DNA of 64,000 nt. Source: Mytilus californianus (taxonomy: Eukaryota > Mollusca > Bivalvia > Mytilida > Mytilidae). The DNA lies in the NCBI RefSeq assembly GCF_021869535.1, contig NW_026262581.1, positions 101,011,271-101,075,270 on the forward strand, in the 5' to 3' direction. The notes beneath the pieces are model-generated. The model was not told the origin of the DNA and did no database searches. It worked only from the letters and a program-made list of their open reading frames with translations. Positions 24,511 through 35,110 of the stretch are shown here, piece by piece. Made by a program: the position numbers and the translations under genes. Position 1 is the first letter of the stretch. The number at the start of each line of letters is the position of its first letter.

Positions 24511-25475
24511 TTCTGTTGTATATATGATTGTACATTGTCCTGTCCATTGTAATTAATCTTGTCATTCGTATAGGAGCGGAATTTTTATATCATGGTAACT
24601 GGTCACTTGTTTTCCGTTCCCTGCATTGTATTGCTGTACGTGTGTATGCATTTGATTTCTGAATTGAATATTGTTTATAATGAATATTTTGAAGTGTTTA
24701 TTTTTATGAAAGTTCGCAGGGATTAAAAAGAAATCTACGAGAAAGGAAAAACTTCTGAAACATTTATGTTGCAATAAAAGGGGAAACAATGTTCTCAAGA
24801 TAAGGACATATACGTAATAATGGTGTCAAAATTTCAACACCCATACAGTAAAAAACATAAGTTCCTACTTGACTTCATCACATTACAAAAACGAACTGTT
24901 CCTTACAAAATGCTCAGAAAGTCATCGAGTAATTCATAGTATGTTCGATATTTTCACCATGAAGGAATTTTTATCAATCGGTTAACGTAAAAAAACAAAT
25001 TAATAAATAAACAAGCGGCAACACCAACGCTGATTTGGAATCGAGTAGATAGTGATATTATAGTAAAAGGTGATTATTTTCCGGTTTGTGACAGAATAAT
25101 CACAGTATCTAAACGTATACCGGGGTATATATTTACCCGCTATTGTGCGGAGATACACTGGTGCTTCTTGAATACAAAGATAATTGACAATCTTGAACAG
25201 CCTTATGTCTCGATATTTGTAGGTTTCAATTATAATTTTGTTTTCTTCTGCTAATGTAAATTATTACTTGGTTCTCATTCTTAATGTGTACCTTGTTTAG
25301 TAATTGCTATGTCTCGTACCCTTAGAAGAGTTCTCTCATTACACACTTTTTATTTCAAGCTTCTGGCAGCATATTAAAATTAATTTCAAATGTGTAGAAA
25401 TTTAGCACAAGAAGTAGTCATTATTAAAGGGATAGAAGTTATTTTTTGAGCAGTGAATAGGATCCGGATTTTGAT

Positions 25476-25714
25476 TTAATTAATTGGAATTTCACACACA
25501 AAATACATTCGGAGCTTATCATTGCAGCTTACATCGACAATTTCTGGGGATGTGATGAAAGTGAATAACCCACAATCGTAATCAGGGTCCTCAGGGTTGT
25601 TGCTATCAGGAAGATTGTTCAAATAATCAGTTACATGTACTCCAAACACATTAACAAACGGTTCACCATTAATCCACGTTGTGCCTTTCAATCCAGCCCA
25701 GAACTTATTGACAC
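25476..25714 (-). CDS. C-type lectin, last exon
   Basis: Second half of a C-type lectin domain. The acceptor (TTATTTTAG) is at 25715 and the stop TAA at 25476-25478. It reads VNKFWAGLKGTTWINGEPF, then VNVFGVHVTDYLNNLPDSNN, then DYDCGLFTF, then VSCNDKLRMYFVCEIPIN. The W-x-G-L core and the last disulphide cysteines are present. The carbohydrate loop has LPD where galactose-type lectins have QPD. The usual WND before the third cysteine is IVD, so calcium-dependent sugar binding may be weakened. Joining T|GT to the upstream exon restores a cysteine in frame. Likely secreted and possibly immune, as in other bivalve lectins. Confidence 0.85.
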
Positions 25715-26419
25715 CTAAAATAAAGTTGAACAATGTAACTTTTTTGAGAATATCAACTGATTTCAAGTATTAAATTGATGGAAATTTACAAAAAATGTTT
25801 TGATATTTCTGCCATAAAAAAATGCATCTTTCAATCACAGAGAGCGAGGTCGGAGGATTGCGCAATAGTTACTATCTGACAAAATGGACAGACCGTGTTC
25901 GTAAAAGCTTCCTTTACTCGATAAGTTCGGGTTGAATGGACTTTATAAAGTGTGTTTCACATGGAGAAATGTTTATTTGACCAGATCTCATCTCTAGATT
26001 TTGCAGGTAAGTGAAAATGTTATTGTACTTCACACGTTGAAAGGTGCGTAACTAAGGCTCGTCTCAGTTCCACAAGCGTCGCCATTTTGTATATGCGTGA
26101 GCTACATCTTTTGAAAAATACTGATTTAATAGGTTTTTTTTCTGCTAGGAAGTAATGCCAGACGAGCAATAGAATGAGACGAAGCATGTAGTCAATTTGG
26201 TCAAGGAACACCATTAAAAAATAAACGACATTCAATACGTTCCTTGTTTTCTAAAAAAAAAATAGTGACTTTTACACAGGTAAAAACGCACAATATAGTT
26301 GTTAGAATGAAAAAAAAAAATGGATGCCTAAGTCATCATTTACTGTGCAATGAATTTGAGTTTAATTTTCAATTTGCATCTAGATGGGATTTACAGAATA
26401 GAGAATTATGGGAAAAAAG

Positions 26420-26600
26420 TGTAGAGTAAAGGGCAAAAAAAAAGGAATAGGGAAAAAAAGGCAAAAAAAGAAAAAAAGAAAAAAGAGAATAAAGAATACT
26501 TGGGAGCTAAAATATGAAGAATACATAATAATGTGCAAAAACAAATAAAGAATAGAGAAAAATGGTCTAAGGAAATAAAGAATAAAGATATAAAGGACCC
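26420..26600. repeat. purine-rich simple-sequence tract in lectin intron
   Basis: Almost uninterrupted A/G runs with repeated GAATAAAGAATA-like words on the plus strand. The antisense frame at 26380-26661 is a Phe-rich translation of it. Confidence 0.7.
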
Positions 26601-27093
26601 ACATCCAGACCATCATAAATACTGATCCTGATTGGTGCCCATGCTTGAAAACCTTCACCACAGTGTATCATACATAAACTAGAAGTTTCAGTTTTTGTCC
26701 CCAAACTTCATAATATTCAACGAAAGTGAAGGGACAACCTAGCAATAACCGTTGTTACAAACATAGTTTACCTTTTTTTTTACAAAGGAATAGAACAACT
26801 GGATAATATCACTTATACTAATTGAGATGGTGGTTCATGGCTAAGTTGTGTAGCGCCAAATGTAAAATTATTTGTCAAATTTATACAGAAATGAGCATCG
26901 AATACAATAAAACGGGATGTTTACAGGAATACAAAAAAAATCTAATATATAACCCGTACATCTACAGGAAAGTTTTGCACCAAATCATATAAAACATAAG
27001 AAACATATAATCTGAATGTTCAAATGGATCATCTAAAATCTTTGTTTATTACACTTGTTTGTATTTAGATTATTCTTACAAATCAAAACTTAC

Positions 27094-27267
27094 AGCTAAG
27101 ATAATTACTCAGGAAAGTCCACTTTGACATTGTATTGATACTAACTAGAAGACCGCCATCCTGCTGACACATCAGATTTGCATTAGTCCAAGAACTCTGT
27201 ACCCTATAAAAATGTTTTAGACATGTCCCAATATGTTCAATGTAGTCATATCCTGGCAAATTGCAAC
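27094..27267 (-). CDS. C-type lectin, first half of the domain
   Basis: The acceptor TTATCTTTGTAG lies at 27268 and the donor AGCT|GTAAGT at 27094, both in phase 1. It encodes CNLPGYDYIEHIGTCLKHFY, then RVQSSWTNANLMCQQDGGLL and VSINTMSKWTFLSNYLS. These are the first disulphide pair and the W-x-x-A-x-x-x-C-x-x-x-G-x-L-x-x-I motif of C-type lectins. A signal-peptide exon should lie further upstream (above 27.3 kb) but I could not identify it, so the gene is incomplete as annotated. Confidence 0.85.
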
Positions 27268-27909
27268 CTACAAAGATAAGTTCTGTGAATAATTGTTTGA
27301 AGTACAGACACGTAGGATGTATAATTCCAAAGAGTTGCGGCAATTGCACACAACTGCATATCTGACCAGGTAAATGATTCTGCTTGTGGTTTTGCTAATG
27401 GGATCTATTGATTCTTTTATAGAGGTTGGCGACTTTCTTCCCATCATGTGTGTTTTAAAGATACCTGTTACCAATGATGGATATAAATGTGACGTCATTT
27501 GAAGGTGTTGTCAAAAAATTCGATATCCTCTGATATGGTAAAACTGTTTTTCGTTCAATAAAAAAGTATGACTCTTGTCATTTAGATAGGCAGCGAATAT
27601 ATATAGTGAATATATGTAGATATATAGAAATGGAAGTTTGCCGTTGAGGTTATGCAAGGAAAAATTAAAGAATATGAATTCTGCCACCAGGCGTACGCGT
27701 GCTTACATTATATTTGATTAATCAGTTTTTACCCCAAATTATTTATTTATGTCTGTAATCAAACATTAGGAACGTTTTGTCAATAAGTTAGTTTCTCAAC
27801 CGAAACTCACAGTATAGATGTACGTCAATATATGAAGCAGATCCCACTGTAAAACAATAATACAATTACCGCTTCCATTATTACTTCTAAAAAGGGTATA
27901 TCAGATAGG

Positions 27910-28095
27910 GTCAGTAATTTAGCCTGTCGTTTTCATAAAACTCATCAAAAATGTTGTAAGGCATCAATCCAGCAGACATTGGAACAAGATCACATAAAGG
28001 TTCCTGACAGTGTTTGGCAAGTTGTATCAAAAGATTAATATCCACATCCCTGCATTTGTTTGTCATATTGGAGTCTTTATTCAACAGTATTTAGA
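27910..28095 (-). CDS. unidentified coding-like segment
   Basis: The minus strand from about 28090 reads NKDSNMTNKCRDVDINLLIQ, then LAKHCQEPLCDLVPMSAGLM, then PYNIFDEFYENDRLNY, then TGA. The composition (C, P, D, E, mixed hydrophobics) is more protein-like than the surrounding A+T-rich frames. I do not recognise the family; a decayed mobile-element C-terminus is as likely as a host exon. It lies upstream of the lectin exons on the same strand. Confidence 0.25.
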
Positions 28096-28629
28096 ACTGA
28101 GTGCGACAGACCTATATCAGTTAGGTCTATAATACTTGTGCAACTGTAGTAAATTTGATCTTACAATTGTGTATCTTGTTTATTCGTTGTATTCTTGTAT
28201 GCGTATTTTATTTGCTATTGCTTAACTCTTAAGGTTGTACTTTTGCAATACAGATTATTATTTATCCGAAATCGTTCGATATGCCCGTGTCTGTAGTGAC
28301 ATGATAGATTTCAATGAACATAACTGTATCAATAGTAAGTTATTACGTTAAGGATTTCGTTACCACAAATTACTTTAAACCTTTGCTAAATTCTATTGTA
28401 GATGCATGCGTGTTGCTCTATCTTTAGTTTTAAGTGTAGAGTTTTTGGGCTATTGTTTGTCCTTTCGTCGTTCTCCATACACGACGTTGTCTTGTCGTTC
28501 TTCTACTTATGTTTTCTTATTGCCCCTTTGTACCTTCTCTTCCCTTTTTTTTATATATTCAACAGGCACAAATTGACATTTTATCGCATGCATGGCTAAC
28601 CACAGCAAAAGTAACATAAAAGTTAGGTA

Positions 28630-29035
28630 GCATACCAAATACTTGAGGAGCTACATGACCAAGAGGGACTTAAAAGAATAGGGGCAACTTTGCCTGAAGG
28701 AGTTGGAATATTCGTTTCCGAGTAATTTCTGAATTTAGGAAATGCATGTTATAAATCATGTCATTGCCGAAACATTTTTCGGGGACTAACAGTGCCCAAT
28801 TAGCAGTATAGACCGAGTGCAAAAAAGAGAGGCGAAAGATACCAAAGTGACATTCAAACTCACAAGTCAAATATAAACTGACAACGCCATGGCAAAAAAA
28901 ATAAAATGACCAAAAGACAAAAAACTGTACACAAAACACAACATAGAAAACTAAAGACCGAGCAACACGAACCCCACCAAAAACCGGGGGTGATCTAAGG
29001 TGCTCCGGAAGGGTAAGCAGACCCTGCAAGTAAAT
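28630..29035 (+). repeat. dispersed repeat R3 (modules)
   Basis: Contains GAGAGGCGAAAGATACCAAA, GACATTCAAACTCACAAGTC and ACTGACAACGCC (also at 37.43-37.49 kb), then GAGCAACACGAACCCCACCA through GGGTAAGCAGACCCTGC (also, inverted, at 34.04-34.19 kb). I recognise both modules as frequent in mussel DNA. The open frame at 28670-29107 (minus) comes from the repeat. Confidence 0.65.
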
Positions 29036-29299
29036 GAAAATAATATTTTGTATTTGATGAGTCATATAGGGTACCCAAATTGCACCTATTTTGACAGTTT
29101 TTTTCACCTACCTTTATTTAAGAAACATACAACAGTTTCCATTCTGATTTATTTGGTAGATATATCCTTATTTACTATATAGTTCCGCAAATCCATACTG
29201 AATCATAGAAATGGATTTGAACCGGTCTACAAACGATTCAAAATTCTGTAATGAGGAGTACTTAAATTGCACTCATGCTTAACAACACATCTGCAATAA

Positions 29300-29395
29300 C
29301 AGAAACGGTACTAATTTTATTTCACCAGATGCGCATTTCGACAATGAATGTCTCTTCGGTGATGTTCGAGGCCAATATATTTGAAAACCAAAACA
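29300..29395. repeat. dispersed repeat R4 fragment
   Basis: The block GGTACTAATTTTATTTCACC, then AGATGCGCATTTCGACAATG, then TGTCTCTTCGGTGATGTTCG matches a repeat I remember as very common in bivalve genomes. Only one copy is in this window. Confidence 0.5.
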
Positions 29396-29509
29396 CTTAT
29401 AAAAATTTTAAGAAGAAAATCAAATCAAAAGGTAACAAGGAATGAGCTGTCAAATTGATATCAAACTGTTTTCTCTATTTAAAGGCGCTTTCAAGCTTTT
29501 TTTACCTGC

Positions 29510-29689
29510 CACAGTATATGCATATTTTCCAATCTATTCAGGACCTGAATGCAAAAATGAAAATTGTCATTATCAAAATTAACCACCATTTTGTCATCAG
29601 TAATAGCATAATAAAATTTTAAAAGCATTGACTGAACGGTTCATAAGTAATCGCACGGAAACGACATAAAGTGCAAATTTCCAATCTCT
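29510..29689 (+). repeat. single unit of the 161-bp repeat
   Basis: CAGGACCTGAATGCAAAAATG to GTGCAAATTTCCAATCTC corresponds to one unit of the tandem array at 31.55-31.95 kb. It directly abuts the 475-bp element. Confidence 0.65.
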
Positions 29690-30164
29690 TAGGTGAAATA
29701 CCACCATTGCTTTTCCCCTATTAGTCTTTGTTAAATTTGCACTTTTCAAAAAATTGTGCTGAATTTATCTTTGTTTCAAATAAAGAAATACTTGGTATGA
29801 GTAAAGTTTTAATCTGTCCAGTACTACAGACAAAATTTTACATCAAATTTCATTGCATATAAGATAATAACCATCACTGGAAGTTAACCAATCAAATTTA
29901 CACCCCATTCTTTCCTGTTTACAAGCTTTAGTAACCATGTAACCTCAAGTTTCCACAATATTTTATAGAAACACCAAAAAAAAAAAAAAGAAAGAATGGT
30001 GCTTTAAAACACCCAAGATATATGTTTATGACTCGGAAATGTTTTACTGCAATGAAATGTAGGATTAATTTCCTACAACTGTCAAATTCAAGGGAATATT
30101 GTTTTTTACCCTTTTTTATATGCAACCGGATGTGACGTACTATGATTTGGTGGTATTACACCTA
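29690..30164. mobile_element. 475-bp TIR element (MITE), copy 1
   Basis: Begins TAGGTGAAATACCACCATTG and ends TTTGGTGGTATTACACCTA; the ends are inverted repeats of about 16-17 bp. The interior is A+T-rich without coding capacity. A second copy in the same orientation is at 31076-31546, nearly identical over its whole length. Flanks differ between copies, so they are independent insertions and not one duplication. No target duplication longer than TA is clear. Confidence 0.8.
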
Positions 30165-31075
30165 AAGAAGACTTTTTTGTTGAATAAACTAAATGAGATT
30201 TTTTTCTTTTGTAATACTGGTTATTTCAAGCATTACTGTCAAGTTTTGTCATAATCAGTTCAATAGTATGAGAAAAATCTTGTATAATGTAAGACTACAT
30301 CTACAGCGATTCGAGCAAAATTTCTTCGAAAAATCCAAACCAAGCCGCATCATGATAGAATATAGTGTGGACCAATAAATGATCAAACATTTATCTCATC
30401 TGCCTATAAACAGTTGAATATGATACAAAAGATGACTCTAGGATGATAAATACCACTAGTGGACCTCTTTGTCTTCATTATATGGTCCCTTTTGGTCCAT
30501 TTATGCCTCTCATTTTCCTCAAAATTTCAACTTTTTAGGCCAATAAATCAAAATTTTGGGGTAACTTTCACACATCTAAACAAGAAATGTGATAATAAAT
30601 GACTAATTGATATATTCAAGCTGAATGAACTACCCATATAAAAGTTTACTGGCTCCATGGAGGTTTCAATAAGTCCTTACGTAAAACTTAAATTTACGCC
30701 GCGCTCCAGAGAGGGATATAAAATGCTTCCCTTTTAGTGAATAATTTTTTGTTACTGCTTCAAAAATAATTTCATTACTTTTAACTGTATATTTATTAAA
30801 GTATTACTCGGGAAAAAGTTTTTATTATATTAAAATATAAGAAATAAGGAGAAAAAGTCAGAAAAAGCTCCCCAAAACACTTGAGTATGGCTTGCTCTGT
30901 CTACTAATATTCATGGTAGAGTCATATTTCAAGACAATTTTCTCTTAAAATGTGTTTTTTGAGACTCAATCCACTCAGAATATTTCATTTTTTGCAATAT
31001 TTCACTGAAATAGCATGAGATTTTAACAAATGAGAGTACACACAAGGTCAAAGGTGCATGTGCAGCTTCCCATAA
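30165..31075. other. no gene seen between the two TIR elements
   Basis: A+T-rich. A frame at 30193-30378 has no recognised domain. Confidence 0.4.
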
Positions 31076-31546
31076 TAGGTGTTATACCACCATTGTATTC
31101 CCCTATTAGTCTTTGTTAAATTTGTACTTTTCAAAAAATTGTGCAGACTTTATCTTTGTTTCAAATAAAGAAATACTTGGCATGAGTCATGTTTTATCTT
31201 GTCCAGTACTACAGACAAAATTTCACATAACATTTCATAGCATATAAGATAATAACCATCACTGGAAGTTAACCAATCAAATTTCCACCCCTTTCTTTCC
31301 TGTTTACAAGCTTTAGTAACCATGTAACCTCAAGTTTCCACAATATTTTATAGAAACACCAAAAAAAAAAAGAGGGAATGGTGCTTTGAAATACACCAGA
31401 TATATGTTTATGACTCGGAAATGTTTTACTGCAATGAAATGTAGGATTAATTTCCTACAACTGTCAAGTTCAAGGGAATATTGTTTTCGACCCTTTTTCG
31501 TACGCAACCGGATGTTCCGTACTATGATTTGGTGGTATTACACCTA
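31076..31546. mobile_element. 475-bp TIR element (MITE), copy 2
   Basis: Ends TAGGTGTTATACCACCATTG and TTTGGTGGTATTACACCTA. The same element as 29690-30164, differing mainly by substitutions and short A-run length changes. It is immediately followed by the 161-bp tandem array. Confidence 0.8.
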
Positions 31547-31548
31547 TT

Positions 31549-31960
31549 AAGGACCATCATTCCTGAACTGCAAAAATGAAAATCGTCAATATCAAACTTG
31601 ACAGCCATTTTGTCATAAGTATACAGCATATTGAAATTCTAAGAGCATTGGTTGAACGGGTCATACGTATCTGCATGGAAACACATGAAGTGTCTTCTTT
31701 CAATCTATCAAGAACCATTACTCCTGAACGGTAAAAGTGAAAATTGCCAATATCGAACTTGACATCCATTTTGTCATCAGTAACAACATCTTATAATTTG
31801 AAAAGCGTTGGTAGAAGGGTTCACTAGTTTTTGAACAGAAACAGCATAAAGTGCCTTGTTCCAATATATCAAGGACCATAACTCCTGAACGTAAAGGGGA
31901 AAATCATAAACATCCATTTTGTCATTTGTATCAACATATGGAAAAGTTTATAAGTTATTG
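31549..31960 (+). repeat. 161-bp tandem repeat, about 2.5 units
   Basis: Units start at 31549, 31710 and 31871 with AAGGACCATNACTCCTGAAC-like sequence, then GAAAATTGCCAATATCGAAC-like and CCATTTTGTCATCAGTAACA-like blocks. A single unit also lies at 29.51-29.69 kb beside the other TIR element. Confidence 0.8.
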
Positions 31961-33029
31961 CACGGACAAACCGCCAACTGTACTTCACCAATTTAATAAC
32001 TGGTGTTTTCCTTCGGAAAACCCAGTTAAAAATTGATTTACGGATGTTTTGTTTTATTTCACACATCTTTTATTTTTGTTTTTCCAATAGTCTATGCCTT
32101 TTATGTATGTTTTTTGTATGAAATATCTAAATTTTAATTTTGTTTAAAAGTAGACTTTTAGTAGACGTCGCATGCAACATTGTGTAAATTCTACTTTTTT
32201 TCACTGGACACTTTATCTGTTGATATATAATGTGACTGTTTTGAGCATATTAAAGTATATATAGCTATGTAGGAAGACATGCCTAATGGCAAATAATAAA
32301 GATACGTTTAGTGTCTTAGGAAATCTATAAGAATTCCTCTGATTGTTTTGCATAATAGATGCAATTTTGGTACTGTGGCGTTATCTTGATAAACAATCAC
32401 CAGAAACGCTAAAGGCGATCATTTTAAAAGCCAAGGAAGTATCTTGATATACAGTCATAAACAATAGAATTCATCGGAATCCTTCAAACACCAGTGGTAA
32501 TACCACATAAGCGGACAAAAAAACCAATAGCAAAGTCTAAGTCATCATCAAAGGGAAGTAAATATGAAACAATGCAATCAGACAAAAAAAGAATATGAGG
32601 GGTGACTTTTCATCAGACAATGTCGCTTCAATATCATCAATAAACCTCGAAGTATTGCAACAACTGCGTACCAGAGGTCTGGCAGGGAAAAACATATTCC
32701 CTTAAATAGCAATATAGCAGAACAAATTGGAACGCGGCAGGACGAAGTTCCAAAGGTTCAGAAACAGAAGTGCCATTCGAACGTCAGTAGTTATCAACGC
32801 CGCCTCTTGGTGATAGAGCCAGTCCTCATCCTACAATCAGTGGAATCTGTGAAAGTCATGTTCCACAACATTGTGCGGGTATGTTTAACAAAACAACAGT
32901 TTTAATAACAAGAGTGTTTTCAGTGTGTTGATTTAGGAATTGAAAGATAAAGGGAAATCAATGTCTACACATTAAGTGTTTTGATCCAATAAGTATCCAT
33001 ATCCCTGTTAATATAAATGAAAATTTGAG
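31961..33029. other. no gene supported; possible decayed frame near 32.55-32.85 kb
   Basis: Around 32600-32700 the plus strand reads DNVASISSINLEVLQQLRTR then GLAGKNI before stops; neighbouring frames are short. It may be a relic of a mobile-element protein. I cannot name it. Confidence 0.25.
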
Positions 33030-33942
33030 CGGGGAATATCTAGATTTACATGTTTTTGTAAGTCTGCAAAGATTTATAAAAAGTAAAATAACAAAAATTC
33101 GAACTCCAAGGAAAATTCAAAACGGAAAGTCCCTTATCATATGGCAAAATCAAAAGCTCAAACACATCAAACGAATGGAAAACAACTGTCGCATTCCTGG
33201 CTTGGTACAGGCATTTCCTTATGTAGAAAATGGTGGGTTAAACCTTGTTTTCTAGCTAGCTAAACCTCTCACTTGTATGACAGTCGCATAAAATTTCATT
33301 ATATTGACAACAATGTGTGAACAAAACAAACAGACATAATCGGTAAAAATGTCAAAAATTAGGGTACAACAGTCAACATTGTGTTATAATCTTAATCACT
33401 ATAAAAACAAACAACTATGTCAACAAAGAAAAACAAAATGGCATATAGACAAAGCACATAAGCAAAAATGAAAGACAAGAATACAAAAAATGACCCTAGT
33501 ACAATAACACAATGGCGGGATGTATAAATACCGAGCCTAGTCAAAAGGATATTACCAAAATTGGACTAAACAGTAAAGATTGAAATATACAAAGACAAAT
33601 GAAAGAATACTTTAACACGTAATTAAGATGATAAACAGCGTCAGTACCTAGAATCTATACTTCAAGACCATCATGTATTACTTGTGAAGTTGATACGGAA
33701 TAATTATCAACAAGGTCTTGGTATCTTCCGATGAACCTTTTTAGAAAAAGGACGAGACGTTCTTTGACATTATCCTGGTTCATCAACTTTCTCCTCAGAC
33801 ACTGGTGACGTGGTAAAGTCTGAGTAGCAGATACAAGCTCTTGAATACCGAATGAGTTGGGAAATGTATATCCAATATGCAGGTGAAGTTGGTATATTGC
33901 TATAAGCTCATATTGCGTACAAAAAGTTACGGACGCCATCAC
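33030..33942 (-). mobile_element. Penelope-like element, C-terminus and 3' tail
   Basis: The minus-strand frame at 33655-33942 ends QDNVKERLVLFLKRFIGRYQ, then DLVDNYSVSTSQVIHDGLEV, the C-terminus of the reverse-transcriptase protein also seen at 42.1-42.49 kb. The following ~600 bp (33650 down to 33030) match the tail of the 42.5-43.05 kb copy, including the 200-bp core. A frameshift around 33860 breaks the protein. The frame at 33025-33255 (plus) is only the antisense of the tail. Confidence 0.75.
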
Positions 33943-34029
33943 GAGTTGGTTGACCGTTATGGAATATCCGTTATACAGATGATATCAGATATGTTCCTTA
34001 TGTCGTAACTACAATCCCGTTCCCTTTTA

Positions 34030-34200
34030 ACGAATGTGACCTACCGATTTAAGACTTTTTACCGGCTTTGTATTAACTTGAGCAACACGACGGATGTTGC
34101 ATGAGGAGCAGGATCTGCTTACCCTACTGGAGTACATGAATTCACTCCCAGTTTTTGGAGGGGTTCGTGTTGTTGTACCCCTATTTGTGACATTTTGTTC
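34030..34200 (-). repeat. dispersed repeat R3 fragment
   Basis: The complement contains CAACACGAACCCCTCCAAAA and GGGTAAGCAGATCCTGCTCC, matching the R3 module at 28.95-29.03 kb. Confidence 0.6.
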
Positions 34201-34204
34201 ACGC

Positions 34205-34445
34205 ATCGTTGTCAATATAATGGAATTTGATGCGGCTGTCGTACAAGTGAGAGGTTTAGCGCTATAAAACCAGGTTCAATCCACCATTTTCTACATTTGA
34301 AAAAGCCTGTATCAAGTCATGAATATGACAGTTGTTGTCCATTCGTTTGATGTGTTTTATCATTTGATTTTGCCATTTGATTAGGGACTTTCCGTTTTGA
34401 ATTTTCCTCGGAGTTCAGTATTTTTGTGATTTTACGTTTTACTTT
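34205..34445 (+). repeat. Penelope-like tail, inverted with respect to 33.0-33.3 kb
   Basis: ATTGTCAATATAATGG-like start, then ACAAGTGAGAGGTTTAGCGC, CTATAAAACCAGGTTCAATC and AATTTTCCTCGGAGTTCAGT. This is the tail core in plus orientation, opposite to the copy at 33030-33310. Confidence 0.8.
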
Positions 34446-34744
34446 TTAGTTATGGGATTTTGTATTTGTGTTATCAGTAATAAGTATTGACGTTAACTGT
34501 TCGACATGCTTGTACTTTTTAAAATCTTTCACATATGTCACTATAAATATTATGATAAAATGAAAATGTTTATGAAACGCTTACACAGGAAATGAAATAT
34601 TTCTATTTTGAAGGATTCTTCTTTTATATTTTGTTTTCGTAGCAAAAATTGTTGGCAGTTATCTATTGGTAAGAGAGAAATAACTTATCAAAGTTTAAAA
34701 CCGAATGTAAGGAATGCAAAGAAAATAAAATACATCCCATAAAC

Positions 34745-35110
34745 CAGCTTAAGAGAACATTGTTTTTTTACTTTACGTCCAGTGGCAATTAAATCATGCA
34801 TGCTCAGGACGAGACCAAATTAATGATTAATACATGTAGTGAGTTGAAGCTGAAAATGGAATGAAGGACGGAAAATTTGGACTATCACTGGAACATTCAG
34901 GTATGATGAACAAGGACAGACATTTTGCCTAGCAATCTGAGGGCGTGGCATTCTCTCTTCCCGATGCATAGTATTTAAGGTCCCTATTCCGAACGGACGT
35001 GGCTGCGTATATATATATATCCTGCATAACCTAACGGATGAACCACTTTGGCAAGGGTTTTCTTACCGGTCGGAATAAGACTTATTGATGACCATATGTC
35101 CATACCCCAG
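34745..35110 (-). mobile_element. SINE-related element
   Basis: The plus strand starts TTTACGTCCAGTGGCAATTA then ATCATGCATGCTCAGGACGA, the complement of the SINE tail. The body runs to GTCCCTATTCCGAACGGACG and TGGCTGCGTATATATATATA, matching the element at 23.76-24.06 kb. Confidence 0.6.

Noticed and set aside
26380-26661. Phe-rich 93-residue frame
   Set aside because: Translation of the complement of a purine-rich simple-sequence tract.
28402-28599. Hydrophobic 65-residue frame
   Set aside because: Phe/Leu/Ser-rich composition expected from T-rich DNA; no domain or splice context.
34027-34215. 62-residue Arg/Thr/Ser-rich frame
   Set aside because: Lies in a fragment of dispersed repeat R3.
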